Under the pieces are notes generated by a model. The model saw only the letters and a program-made list of their open reading frames with translations. It was not told the DNA's origin and did no database searches. 64,000 bases of DNA from Xiphophorus maculatus (lineage: Eukaryota; Chordata; Actinopteri; Cyprinodontiformes; Poeciliidae), in contig NC_036461.1 of NCBI RefSeq assembly GCF_002775205.1, positions 22,186,875 through 22,250,874 of the forward strand, written 5' to 3'. Positions within the stretch are counted from its first letter, which is position 1, and each line of letters opens with the position of its first letter. Both the position numbers and the translations under genes were made by a program. Of this stretch, positions 11,428 to 22,139 are shown one piece after another.

Positions 11428-11480
<53 letters not shown>
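11428..11480. repeat. (CA)n microsatellite
   Basis: An uninterrupted run of CA dinucleotides of about 53 bases. It gives two spurious cysteine-valine open frames on the minus strand. Confidence 0.97.
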
Positions 11481-11485
<5 letters not shown>

Positions 11486-11639
11486 CGGCAGAATAAGAGC
11501 AGAGTTTGTGGTCGTAATGAGACAATGTCAAAATATTGAAAAGGACTAAAGGTAGGAATACTTTGGCAGAACATTGTAAAATCTGTTAGCTCAAAATGTG
11601 TTCATTAAAAACACTGGAATTGTTGTGGGAATTGTTTGC

Positions 11640-12440
11640 TTTTTTTCCCCTCACCTAAAGTAGTTACAGCAGCTTCACAGCATTTACGACTGCGCTGCCA
11701 GGCATCTGGTGACACCTCAAAGATCGCCCAACAATTCTCCTGACGTCCCAATAAGGGACCCGTGTTTTTATTTCACCACTGCCCTGACTCCCCGGCTTTC
11801 CTTTTGAACGCCGGGTCATCGGTTCAAGTCAGGCCCTTGAAATTGGGCCGCTGGCACCGTCCCGCGTTATTAACTTTGCGGTTTGAAGCAATAATCTCTT
11901 TTTTGCCAGGAGCTGCAACGGCAATCTTCATCTGCTGGAGTCGTGCGCCGACGTCGGTTCCTCTGATTTTTAGGACGGCGTCGAGCGTGCGCAACAATTA
12001 TTGGATGTTGGAAGCACGCAAGCTGCACCTCCAGGCCGGCGTCAGCCGTGAAGATCTGATGCAGCCGAACAGCAGGAAGCGACGGCTCCTCCAGAGCAAT
12101 AATTGTTCGGTCGTTTGTCTTCGAGTCAACAGCCGCATAAATGCCATGAATTAAACATTTTTCCCCTCCTCCCACCCTATTGTTTTGTTGTGTAAACTTC
12201 TCATGTCGATTAAAACGAGGACTAATTATCTGGAATAACTCATCTGAAAGAGGAATGAGAGGAGCTCACAGAAATCCGCCTGGCGACAACAGAAACAGGA
12301 CCGGTTTGTCGGGCTGCCGGGGACCTCACATTATCTGAGGGTCCTCTGATTTTTTCTTCCCATGGAGCCCAACATTTGGAGGGCCTTCGCGGCTCCCTTC
12401 ACGCAAGCATGTGCAGGGAAGAAATCTGGCTTCCCAACAA
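11640..12440. promoter_or_regulatory. Repeat-free stretch, candidate regulatory DNA
   Basis: About 800 bases of high-complexity DNA without recognised repeats. It includes a 130-codon plus-strand open frame (11,762-12,154) with no domain, no signal peptide and no splice context, so coding is doubted. Motifs such as CAACAATTATTGG, GCAATAATTGTTCG and GGACTAATTATCTGG are homeodomain/SOX-like. The regulatory role is inference only. Confidence 0.22.
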
Positions 12441-12711
12441 GAAATTAGTGGCTAGAAATCTAGTATCCGCAGCCAGGACTTGTGGTTCAGTGTGGGTTGT
12501 TGGGAGTTGTTTGGGTGTGTATCTCACCATTAGGGTGTGTATGTTATAAGAAAAAAAAAGTGCATGTGTCATGATTCTTCAGTTCTATCATTTAGTTTTG
12601 TTCTGTGAAGAAAGAAAAAAGTATTTATTTGAAAGACAATTAGAACATCAAATATTTTAAAGTGCGAATGTGTTTTTATTTAACGTCTTTTTAATAACAC
12701 ACACTTCCTTA

Positions 12712-13035
12712 CGCTTTTTTTTTTGTCACATTGCGACCCCAGATTTCAGCGGATTTTATTGGCATTTTATGCGACAGACGCAAAATCGTGCATCTTTCCG
12801 AAATGGAAAAAACACAACAATCATCCCAAGATAATTTGTTCCAAGAGACTCCGGGCCTCTAAAGGTTAAAACATTTTTAAATTCCTGGCACTTGTGTTCA
12901 GACCCCTCTCCCCTAACACCGCAAAATACAAAGTCCTATAATGAGTAAATCAAGCCCAGCTGAGTGTAATTACTGTGAAGACCTCAGAGGCCTCGTTGAG
13001 AAAACTTGTCAGATGAGACCAAAATGTTACTTTTT
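12712..13035 (+). mobile_element. Decayed Tc1/mariner-like element, internally deleted
   Basis: The left terminal part reads TTTGTCACATTGCGACCCC followed by GGATTTTATTGGCATTTTATG, the typical terminal region of a common fish Tc1-like element. Further right, CACCGCAAAATACAAAG, GCTGAGTGTAATTACTG and GACCTCAGAGGCCTCGTTGAG match its 5' untranslated part, and AGATGAGACCAAAATG is the start of a transposase motif. The remainder of the transposase is missing. Confidence 0.5.
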
Positions 13036-13639
13036 AGAGCCACGTTTTACCAGGATCTCGGGTTAGTTGTTTTGATGGTTGTTTCTGTTTTACTCCTCTT
13101 CACTCTGTGCTTATTCATTGTTGTTCATGTTTATTCCTTGTGTTTAGTTATTCTTTAGTCCATTAGAATTGCATTTTGCCAATCTCTACTCCCCTGTGCC
13201 TCTTTGTCTCCCTCTCCCTCAGCTTGCCTTCTGCTCTCCCCTCTCAGCTGCACCTTGTTTCCTAATTAGCACCTCTACATTGTTCCAGTGATCAACCAAC
13301 CAGCATTTAACCGCCTGTGTCCCACTCACTCACTTCTTGCTGGTTTCTCCTGTCATGCCCCGCTATCTTGATGCACCCGGTTCCTGTTTTCTCTTGCGTT
13401 TTTTAAGTTAAGTTAATTTATTCATCTTCTGTCCATCATCAACACTTTCACATCAAGACACGTTTGCTTTGGTGGAAAGATAAATAATGTCAAAAGTATG
13501 GGCAAACCTTGAAAGAACCACTAATTAAAAAAAATAAAAGTATAGCTCCACCAATGTGTAAAAACAAAACGAACAATGCTTTGGTTCCATCTGCTGTGTG
13601 TAGCACCAGAATCCTTTCACCTGACTTGGACACAGGAAT
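13036..13639. other. Unassigned DNA
   Basis: T/C-rich sequence without recognised exon or repeat. A minus-strand open frame at 13,490-13,756 partly overlaps the adjacent MITE and is considered chance. Confidence 0.45.
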
Positions 13640-14086
13640 GCTGTTTCCATTACACATGTGAACAAAACTTTGTCGATATTCTGCTGACGTTGAAGAAAAA
13701 CAATTTCGCAAATGCAGTGTTTCCATTAAATTTGAAACACAACTAGAATAACACATACATGAGTTTGTTCACACGATAAGGCGTTAAAAACGTGCCGTGG
13801 TCCTCCGACTACTTCCTGTTGTCGTCTTTTTCTTCATGGTTTGCCCAGTGGCAACATCTGGTTGTTGATCATGTGACTCGTGTGATGCGAAATAAGTGTT
13901 TCCATTGACGTTTTGTGAAATGCACTAATTTCAATACGGCCAAAAATAACCAGCCTCATCTTAGGTTCAAAACATTTATTTTGAAAAACAAGATAATTTT
14001 TTTTCTCAAAATTGCCGTGTTTCCATTAAGCAAATTTATTTTCAAAATGTCAAATTGCGCAATTATATGGTAAACAGAAACGCAGC
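13640..14086 (+). mobile_element. Family B MITE, copy 3 (near complete)
   Basis: The left end GCTGTTTCCATTACACATG and right end GTAAACAGAAACGCAGC are mirrored terminal repeats. Inner landmarks: GATATTCTGCTGACGTTGAAG, AGTGTTTCCATTAAATTTGA, CCTCCGACTACTTCCTGTTG, GTGTTTCCATTAAGCAAATT and CAAATTGCGCAATTATATGG. About 447 bp and non-coding. GTTTCCATT recurs internally, giving the element an internally repeated, self-complementary structure. Confidence 0.8.
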
Positions 14087-14961
14087 CGGTGAAGAATGTT
14101 TGCTCTAAATCAGTGGAAAGGCCTGGAAATGGTTTTTGCTGCACTCCAGTAGCTCATGTAAGGGATAACGGGTAACCGTGTGTCAAGCCATGTAAACAAA
14201 ACAGTGTCAGCTTCTGTGCTTAAGTTTTTATTCTGAAAGGTGGTTAATCACCAATTATTTGGCGTGCCAAGATTTAAGCAATCCAAAAGCTTGCCGGAGC
14301 ATGTCACATTAGACCAGAGCTCAGCGGCTGTTTACTTTAGAGCCACCAAACTGAACCAAACTAACCTGTGGAACCGGTGAGCGGAGCGCCCTGAAAACAC
14401 CACTCCCGTTCTGCAGAAAGCCCCTCGGTCCTACGACGCTCTGCCGTTGTGTTAATTATTTCTCTCCGCTGATATTTCACACCTGACGGGGGCGAACGTC
14501 GGCACGAATCCCGCAGTCTGCAGCTGAACTGATCAGCAATTAATATCCGTCATTTCTTGTCTGCCTTTAGCCCAAGGTGTGGCCGCAGAAAGAACTGCTG
14601 CTGCGCTCTCCCACGTGTGTTGCAATAAGCTGTTTTGGCACACCTTAAATGCTGGGAAGGAATTCAGTTTGATGAGTGTTTAAGGTTGAGTGAAACCAGG
14701 TAACAGCATTACACAAGCTTCAACTACACCACTTAGCAGGAGTGTAACAACACATGTAAGGATACATGAGACAAGTCGGTACTTAATGTTCGGATCATGA
14801 GGCGAGGTTTTCACACATTATGCAGTCGGTGACCATATTCTTAAATATCCTGTAGAAGGAATCCAAAACTATTAATCATTTTTGTTTTATTTGCAGCTGT
14901 TTTGGAGCAGAACACCAGAATAGAAATTATTATTAGATACGGCACTGACCCTTAGCCACGC
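14087..14961. promoter_or_regulatory. Repeat-poor DNA with candidate regulatory core at 14,440-14,660
   Basis: No exon or named repeat. The core holds GTGTTAATTATTTCTC, CAGCAATTAATATCC, GCCTTTAGCCCAAGGTG and CCCACGTGTGTTGC, motif types typical of developmental enhancers. Conservation was not testable. Confidence 0.2.
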
Positions 14962-15013
14962 GACGTGACGTGACGTGACGTGACGTGACGTGACGTGACG
15001 TGACATGACGTCA
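14962..15013. repeat. (TGACG)n array ending in a full CRE palindrome
   Basis: A 5-bp unit, TGACG, is repeated seven times in phase from 14,966 to 15,000, followed by a TGACA variant and then the perfect cAMP-response-element palindrome TGACGTCA at 15,006-15,013. Every unit is a CREB/ATF half-site. The array is short enough to be a simple microsatellite; binding is inference. Confidence 0.95.
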
Positions 15014-15564
15014 GAAGTTAGGGACTGTGATTGTTTTCCCCAAGTTGTTTTTGCCAGCATAGCCATGGCTTCTACTTCTACAAGTCCAGCTTATTTATGT
15101 TTGGAAGCATCACGCCTAGTTCGGGCTCAAACACGGTAGCATTTATAAAAATTGGAAACGGCTAGCTTAGAAACCCTCCTGCCGTGTTTGTTGATCTGAT
15201 CCAGTCTCAGACTTCACCTGAATTTACGGCAGGCATAGACTCGTGCTACTATTTGATAAATAACGTTTCCCTTTACACCGGAACAAACTTAAACACAGTC
15301 CTTTGGTAAGCTAACTGTAGCGTCGCACTTTGAGCTCACGTCACAGCAAATAAACAATTGTTTACATGAAGTAACTTGGGGGACCATTAAGAGGAGCCTG
15401 TGGACCACCTGTGGTCCGGGACCGCAGATTGAGAAAGACTACTCTAAAGCAAGTACTGGTCAACCTCACACCGTTACTTAATGGACCTGTTCTAGTTATT
15501 CATTCAAATTGAGGCTGTCGTCTCTGTCGACTCCGTTTCCTTCTGGTAATTGAAAATGTGCCTT
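15014..15564. other. Unassigned DNA
   Basis: No exon or recognised repeat was seen. CCTGTGGACCACCTGTGGTCC at about 15,400 is a degenerate short inverted repeat. Confidence 0.4.
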
Positions 15565-15894
15565 TCAGAGAACTCTTCTCTGGACAGCCAGAGATGGAAT
15601 CGATGGAGCCAAAGATTGTGCTGTTAGTTCAGCAAAAGCTTTAGCTGTGAGGTCAGCCACAGATAAATCTTCCCCAACCAGGTTATATTTTTCTTTGGCT
15701 GAACTCTCATACTTGAGATTGGGTTGTACCTTCGTCTTTGTACAGCCACTAATATTGCTTTGACTGTGGACAGTCTGACTTACAGAACAAACCTCCCCAG
15801 CCGGGTCAGTTTGTTCACAGACAGTTTGATTCTTAGTACCGTCTTGTGAATTCTCAGTCACGTCAAAGTCTGTGGTCCCACAGACATCCGACAC
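15565..15894 (-). pseudogene. Unrecognised open frame, possible gene relic
   Basis: A minus-strand frame of 109 codons ending in a stop, opened by GTG rather than ATG, with an in-frame TGA four codons upstream. The predicted peptide is Ser/Thr-rich and polar in its first two thirds (TTDFDVT; QTVCEQTD) and ends in a more protein-like helix segment (DLTAKAFAELTAQSL). The DNA coding for TTDFDVT is echoed about 100 bp upstream by a related stretch encoding TTDSDLT in a disrupted frame, so this may be a decayed tandem-repeat protein or retrocopy. No family is recognised; chance is possible. Confidence 0.25.
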
Positions 15895-15913
15895 TTGTTT
15901 AGATCAAACCTAC

Positions 15914-15947
15914 ATACGAGACAGTCGTCCTCGGTACTGTCTCGTAT
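15914..15947. repeat. Perfect hairpin, 12-bp arms, 10-nt loop
   Basis: ATACGAGACAGT at 15,914-15,925 is the reverse complement of 15,936-15,947. It lies just upstream (in minus-strand terms) of the unrecognised open frame. Confidence 0.9.
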
Positions 15948-16315
15948 AGTGTTAGTCAGGTCAGAGTCTGTGGTCTGTTTGCGTATGATTGAATTTTTGC
16001 ATTTGTGGTTTTCCATACCTGCTGCATTTATCCACTATTATTTTTAATAATGTACAGATGTCTAGATACTGACCAGTTTTTTTTCGTACATGGTAGGCTA
16101 CCTGATATTTTCTCAATGGTTGCTGATGATTAGACACGTACCTTCTCCACTAAGCAACATTTGATTGCATTTTACAAATTCTGCTTACTTATGAACATTA
16201 ACCTTCTCACCTTATAAAAAGCGTTTGCTGCAAATTGGCGAAGTCAACAAGAGTTTTCCGGCCCTTACAACTGACTGCTTCTATCCCTCACTAGCTGAAC
16301 GGGTAGCACTGTTTC

Positions 16316-16408
16316 CATTGCAGTTTGGCGAAATAATCCAACTTTGATTCGGCCAAAATAATTCAATAAATGTCAAATTGCACAATTACATGATCAATGG
16401 AAACACAG
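16316..16408 (+). mobile_element. Family B MITE, copy 4 (right end only)
   Basis: GCACTGTTTCCATTGCAGTTT is followed by CGGCCAAAATAATTC and CAAATTGCACAATTACATGATC and ends GGAAACACAG. It corresponds to the right fifth of family B. Confidence 0.65.
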
Positions 16409-16489
16409 ATGGTGTTATGCTAGAAGGTGAGCGTCTTCCCAAGATTCAAGGCCTTTGCGGCGTCTTAGATAAAGTTAAACTTTGTGTTG

Positions 16490-17240
16490 AACTTTATCAG
16501 CCTCATTATTGTACTCCCCACAGGAGGACCATGTTTAACGGTGGACATCGTGTGTTCAGGGTTGTGTGCCTTGCTAATTTGCCTCCACACAAACTAGGAA
16601 GTTTAATTCTGGTCTCATCTGACCAGAGCATGCATTATTTTACACGTTTCTGTGAGGTTCACATTATGCAGTAGGATATGTCTCATCAACCAATTAAATT
16701 ACTGGGAGTATTGTGTGAAAGGCTTGTGGCAGCACAGCTTCAGTATGCTTTCAGGGCTTATCGTCAGAGGAGGAACAACTTCCTCGTTCTGTGGCTTTCA
16801 GTCGTAGGATGAGTTGTGACAAGATTATCAACTGACATGAACGCAGGTTTAGTCTGTTTTGTGTTTATGGTGCATAAGCGTGGCTGAACACACTGCAGTC
16901 CATCAAAAAAATGAAAATGATAGTATGAACTAACAGTAAAGAGATGGTGGCAAAAATGTGTTGTCATACAAAGTCAAATAAAGCAAGAAAATATGAGGCG
17001 TTGGAGATTGTATGAACAGCTTGCTAAAATGTCTGAATGTAGCTGAAGCTGCGATATTGTTTTAGATGAGGTCGTTATAATCCGATACTTGTTTTCTGGC
17101 TGATATCAGTCTGATTTCTGGTATCAATATCGGCCCGGGACAACAATAATTGCAAATACGCTGCAGTTTATGGTATAATCAAGACAAAATGTAGGAAAAA
17201 AATCAATTTGTGTGAATACTTCTGCAAGGCACTGTATCAA
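16490..17240 (-). pseudogene. Tc1/mariner-like transposase remnant
   Basis: Antisense to a transposase: ACCATGTTTAACGGTGGACATC and GGTCTCATCTGACCAGAGCATG are the complement of the conserved KHGGG and WSDET coding regions of a common fish Tc1-like element. ATACTTCTGCAAGGCACTGTAT at about 17,216 is the element terminus. Many frameshifts and stops; no protein can be made. Confidence 0.55.
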
Positions 17241-17551
17241 ATAGTTGGGTTTTTTTCTTCTAGACTACAAGATGAATCGTCTGGACTCGAATAAAACAAA
17301 AACACTGGAATCTCTGATCTGTAATTGGGGTTTCAAAAACAGATGCTTTGTCGAGACATTTTAAGTGAAATGTTTTATTGAAAGAGCACGCCCAGCTTGA
17401 GCAAATTATAACTAAATAAAGGCAAAGATGGGAAGAGGCAGGCCGAAATGGAGAGACACTTGTGAGGCAGATTGGAGTTCGTCTTTGAACAACAGTAGTC
17501 AAGCAGGACCCGCTAAATCCCCCAGGATTCAAACGTAATACCACCGCGGCT
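17241..17551. other. Unassigned DNA
   Basis: Nothing recognised. A short 9-bp inverted repeat (CTTTGAAGA / TCTTCAAAG) spans the boundary with the next entry at about 17,551-17,595. Confidence 0.4.
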
Positions 17552-17953
17552 TTGAAGATGGTCGGCCCGACGGACTTTAACGCCCCGTCTTCAAAGTTGC
17601 TTTTTGTTTTACATATGCTGTGGCGGACAGAACGGAGAGAAGAGGCTGCGCCGAGCGCTCAGCTACGCACTTGTGAAAACACACAGACCCGGGTGCCAGT
17701 GATCTCACTGTGGGGTTTTTTCAGTCGGGGTCTGGATGAGACTGAGGCAGAGATAGATAGGAGTGAGAGTGAAAATGAGGGAGTTGATATTGAAGAAGAT
17801 TATGGTCCGGGGCTTAGCGGACCATCGAAAGTAAGACCCGGCGCCTTTAGAGGTTTAGGTGTGGAGTATGGAAATCCTGTCCAAACAGACTATCGTGAGA
17901 ATGGAAGGCCCAGCTCTAAAAGAGAGAGAAATGATGATATAAGATCAGTTTAG
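17552..17953 (+). pseudogene. Unrecognised acidic open frame
   Basis: A 133-codon frame. Residues about 60-85 are strongly acidic (DETEAEIDRSESENEG; DIEEDYGPG) and the end is basic and polar (SSKRERNDDIRSV) before the stop. Acidic N-terminal leaders occur in piggyBac-type transposases and in many chromatin proteins, but no catalytic domain follows within 1 kb downstream and no splice donor is convincing. No function is assigned; it may be a transposon relic or chance. Confidence 0.2.
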
Positions 17954-18214
17954 TTCAAATTGAGTAAAACTCTCCGGAATGGGTAATGCAGTTTAAACCA
18001 GAACAGCACACTGAAACACACCAACATCTTCAGTCGCTTGGTCAAACACGTAAAAACAACTTTAATTTGTTCAGTCAGTGCAATTAGGAGTGAAACAAGT
18101 TGTGTTAAATAAATAATAAACTGAAACGTTATTCAGTTTATTATATGTTGATCAACCTATTGTTGTTTTATTTAGAAAAAAACTAAACTGCAACAAATCT
18201 TTCAAATGTTTCAG

Positions 18215-18350
18215 GAATTGCAATTAGGTTGAATGAATGGATCTGCTCTTACGGATCGGGCACATCAACACCAATACCCAATCAAGACGTTTTTTTCCCC
18301 AATATCGGTAACGATTCAGATATTAATACCAGATTGGTGCATCTCCAGTT
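18215..18350. mobile_element. Fragment of a hAT-like MITE
   Basis: CGGATCGGGCACATCAACACC and CCAGATTGGTGCATCTCCAG resemble ends of fish hAT-type MITEs that read GATGCACCAATC. The fragment is too short for end-to-end assignment. Confidence 0.35.
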
Positions 18351-18444
18351 TTTACTTGGGTGTTTGCTGACAGCTGTAAACAGGAGTAGGAACAAAGAAA
18401 GGGTTAGGCACCATGTAACTGATACAAATGGAAAGCCTTTATAC

Positions 18445-18670
18445 CAGGGGTGTCAAACTCCAGTCCTCAAGGGCCGGTGTCCTGCAGTTTTTATAAGTGT
18501 CACAGGTACAAAACACTGGAATGAAATGGCTTAATTACCTCCTCCTTGTGTAGATCAGTTCTCCAGAGCCTTGTTAATGACCCAATTATTCCATTCAGGT
18601 GTGGTGCAGCAGAGGCACATCTAAAAGTTGCAGGACGCCGGCCCTTGAGGACTGGAGTTTGACACCTGTG
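18445..18670. mobile_element. hAT MITE with perfect 8-bp target duplication
   Basis: 226 bp. The left end CAGGGGTGTCAAACTCCAG is mirrored by the right end CTGGAGTTTGACACCTGTG; the arms of about 33 bp differ at only two or three positions. CTTTATAC precedes it (18,437-18,444) and follows it (18,671-18,678), an 8-bp duplication diagnostic of the hAT superfamily. The body is non-coding, so it was mobilised in trans. Confidence 0.92.
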
Positions 18671-18678
18671 CTTTATAC

Positions 18679-20351
18679 CTTTTCTTAAAGGGACTTTGAT
18701 TTTAACATTTGTCTGTATTAAAAAAATAAATAAATAAAAAATGGTGTGTCCCGTGGTGTTTCAAATCAGGTTTATATTAATACCAGCTTCATTTATTTGA
18801 GCGTTAGATGTGTGAGGAGGCATATTTTAATGCAGCTGTTCACTGCTCTTCCTTCCAAACAGTCGTAGTCTGTCTGAAGAGGGTCTTCAGACAGGCTGCA
18901 GCAGCTAAAAAGTGTTTGTCAAAAGCCTGATTGTTGTACAGAGTCTAAAGAAAAACAAAGGCTTTCAAATCAAGCCTTTTCGCTCAGTTTCTCAAATCCT
19001 TCAAAGAGAGTCGTTTGCCCAGAAGTGCTCGCAAAGCTCTTTCTACTACTGTGTGTTATTTGTGGTCTTCTATTTTGGATGCAGTATATTTAAATGGGGG
19101 GTGTGCGCACGTGTGTGTTTGCCATTGCCCACACAGAAACACTCAGGTTACTATGCTGCCATAATTATGCTCCCTTACTTTTAGCTGTCATAACACAAAA
19201 TGTTTTGGCTCCAGGAGGACAGCAGAGGTGGTCACACCGAACAAAACCGCTAAGCAGACGCAGCGAAGCCGTGTTTAAACGGAGCAGCTGGCCGGGGCTG
19301 CAGTATGCCACCGCTGACAGCAGGAAGGAGCATGAAATAGACTATCATAAACTCTGGAGAGACAATAAAAAGAGAAGCGGCGAGGAGATAAATATATTGA
19401 TATATAAGCTGCATGTGGAGAGGCAGGGGAAGAAAAAGGAGACTTGACTTTGAACTCGCCCTCAAAGAACGCTTTTGAACATTGTTTATCACTTTTTAGA
19501 TGTCCAACGGCAGACGGGCAGACGTCGGCGGCAAAAAAAATTAAAATCCCCCCGAAAGGCAGCGAGACATAAAAATCAGGCAGAGAGGAGACACACGGTC
19601 AGAATGAGAAACAGACAGCGGCGAAAGGATGCAGCTAACTGGAGCTAACGTTAGCTAACGGAAGCTAACACGGCACTAGTTCCCTTTAAGCCGTATCCTG
19701 TTGTCTGTGCTCCATCAGGCAGAGTCCACTGAGGTGTTGTTACTTTGTCAGGGCAGATTCCCACCTGTTAGCTGATGGTAGGTGATGCTGAAAACATGCT
19801 AGCCGTGTCCCAGCTTCTACTCAGCAGAGCCGCGCTATCTGTGGGCAAGCAAAAATGTGTATTAACCCACAAAAAATTTAAATGAAGCATCGGTTTGCAT
19901 CTCTAGATTGAAATTCAAAACAATTCAACAGCTTCCACATTACAGCAAGGAAAAAAGTAATTAGCCTGAATGTTGGAAGCATTTTAGCATTCCATTTCTT
20001 CTCGTTGAATAAAATTGCGCCTGCTTTCTACTGGGATTTTGCTGTTGACTTTTACAAAAAAGTATTCCTTCCCTTATGAAAAGCTTACAGGTCACTGAAC
20101 AAACTATCATCATGCTGTTTATTCTGGTAAGTCAAAGTTTCTGAAAAAAAGAAAACATCTAGTAGAAGTCTAAAATTCATAAGCAAAGTTCATAAGCCAA
20201 AAACAAACCCCAAAAAACGCAGCTACTCAATGGAATTTACTAAATTTAATTCTGAACTATTGAGTCAACACAAACAGAACTAGTGATACTGTTTCCAAAT
20301 TACTTTTACCCTTCCATATTATAATAGTTCATATTATAATAGTGGAATATA
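18679..20351. promoter_or_regulatory. Repeat-poor DNA with candidate regulatory core near 19,250-19,460
   Basis: About 1.7 kb without named repeats. 18,870-18,894 is a perfect hairpin (CTGTCTGAAGA arms, 3-nt loop). The stretch 19,250-19,460 is purine-rich and of high complexity with CATAAACTCTGG and GACAATAAAAAG (HOX/SOX-like). At 19,632-19,672 GCTAAC motifs are tandemly and inversely repeated. No exon is supported. Confidence 0.2.
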
Positions 20352-20850
20352 AGTTTTCAAACCTATAGTCCAGACTGATTGGGGACCAAAAACTGCAACA
20401 TTTGTTGCAGTTTCAGTTTTTAAAACCTTGTTCTCCCTCCCTGGCCTGTGGTGGCGCTGCACCAATAACCAGTGAAGGAAATGACACAAAAGTCTTTGAA
20501 GACACTGAGCGCAACTTCCTTTTTTCACAAAATGTAGACAAATATGGAGTAGCATGAGATTTTAGCGGTTTTAGGATTTCTCTTTTGCCTTTGGCAAAAG
20601 ACCGCAAGTCATTTCTCCTGCTGTCACTCCACTCACATGCTCGTTTTGGTTGTATTTACCCAGAATGCCCTGCGCTACAGTACGCTTCAACCGAACTGAG
20701 ACCTAGGCGTGTAGGCTGACTAAAGTTTGCTTTTTTTGTTTGATTATGTATTCATACTTCCCCAAATGAACTGGACTTTCTGTTCAAACGAATGAGAGTC
20801 TGATTAAAGTGGACTAAACATGGCTAGTGGGATTACACCTCTGTTGCCTC
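20352..20850 (+). mobile_element. Family C MITE, copy 2
   Basis: Landmarks in the same order as copy 1: GATTGGGGACCAAAAACTGC, GTGGTGGCGCTGCACC, GCGCAACTTCCTTTTTTCAC, CATTTCTCCTGCTG, TTACCCAGAATGCCCTGCGC and GAACTGGACTTTCTGTTC. About 499 bp, longer than copy 1 because the middle is more complete. Both ends are diverged. Confidence 0.75.
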
Positions 20851-22139
20851 CACAGCACCAGAGGGACCCCAAGAGCACCAAACTATCATGATTTTTATAG
20901 TTGTTGCACATAAAATAGGTTGATTTCTTCCTGCTGTTATCAGTGTTTATTAGCTGTGTTACTTTCAAACAGTTAAAATAATGTGGCACACTGAAATCCC
21001 ACTCTGTGTTGCAAAATCCAAAAAAAATTTTAACTTCCTATTTCTGTAAGTTTAAAATTAGCAGCCATAAAAACACTGGTATGATGTAATCTAATTACAA
21101 ATGCTGTATTTTAGGAATGATAAATCATCTGGTGCTGGCCTGTTGGTATGGGGAGGCCCAACAAATGAAAATCTGCCCAGGGTCCCAAAAAGGCTTGGAC
21201 CGGCCCTGGTCCTTGCAAAGTGACAAATTGTAAGTTGTCAAGAGCTCAAGAGCTATTCACCCATTAGGAGGTGTATGTAATTTATTACCTTTTAAAACCA
21301 GATCTAACCTTTTTTGAAATGTTTTTGATATGCTTATGTATTTTCTTTGCCTCCAGGCACATTAAAGTCCAATTTCCAGCCTATTTTAAAGGACCAATCC
21401 TTCTGTTTCCAAGGTAACCAGGAGCTGCCATCCAACTAAACCTCTGAAACAAAGCAATAAAAGCATACATCTTTCATATGGATTTCCACTTAAGGAAAAT
21501 CCAGCGTTAATCACACCATCCCCCCTGTGGGAGGCTGTGGAGCTGATTGTGATTATTGTTGCTGTGATTTTGGTTTAATCAGATGTGCTATCAGCTTAAG
21601 ATGGCTGTTTGCTGAAGCATTCCAGTTATACAAAATAATACATTATTATGTAAACGCTGCCAATGAGTGATAAAAGCTTTTAGAAGCACATAATGTTTCC
21701 AGGTGTGCTGGCAAGAAATGTCTGAGGAAAAATGACCACATTAGCCAGAGAGTGATTCTCCTCCATGTTCAGAGCTGTAAACTTTTCTCTTTCTGAGTGA
21801 TCACATGGCTCCAGACAGCAGTTTGTTCCCTAGGGAGAGAAAGAATCTAAGGACCGTCACATATCTGGTTTAACTCTTTTCAGGCTGACAGAAGGTCCTG
21901 GAATCTATAGTGTGACGCCTCTGATGTTAGAGCTCAGCATGGGAGGCTTGTTTGTTTATTTATGTTCTATTTGACGTGATGTTCTATGTTCTTTACGTTG
22001 TGATAACCCCGAACCCATCAATTAGAAGTCACATTTTCACACAAAATGTTTCTTACAGTTCAAAACATTTGTGCCATGGAGTGTGGAAACTTCTTAATGT
22101 TTTATGATTCGCACAAAACCCGCATGAGGTCGTGTTGTA
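20851..22139. promoter_or_regulatory. Repeat-poor DNA with candidate regulatory core at 21,340-21,880
   Basis: No exon. The core (about 540 bases) has CTGATTGTGATTATTGTTGC, GGTTTAATCAGATGTG and AACAAAGCAATAAAAGC, resembling SOX, bicoid-type and HOX sites in a dense cluster. It is flanked by ordinary AT-rich DNA. Regulatory role is inference. Confidence 0.25.

Noticed and set aside
11762..12154. 130-codon plus-strand frame
   Set aside because: No domain, no signal peptide, no splice context, and an overlapping minus-strand frame of similar length; more likely open by chance in GC-richer DNA.
14962..15013. CRISPR-like repeat array
   Set aside because: 5-bp tandem units without spacers in vertebrate DNA; it is a microsatellite.
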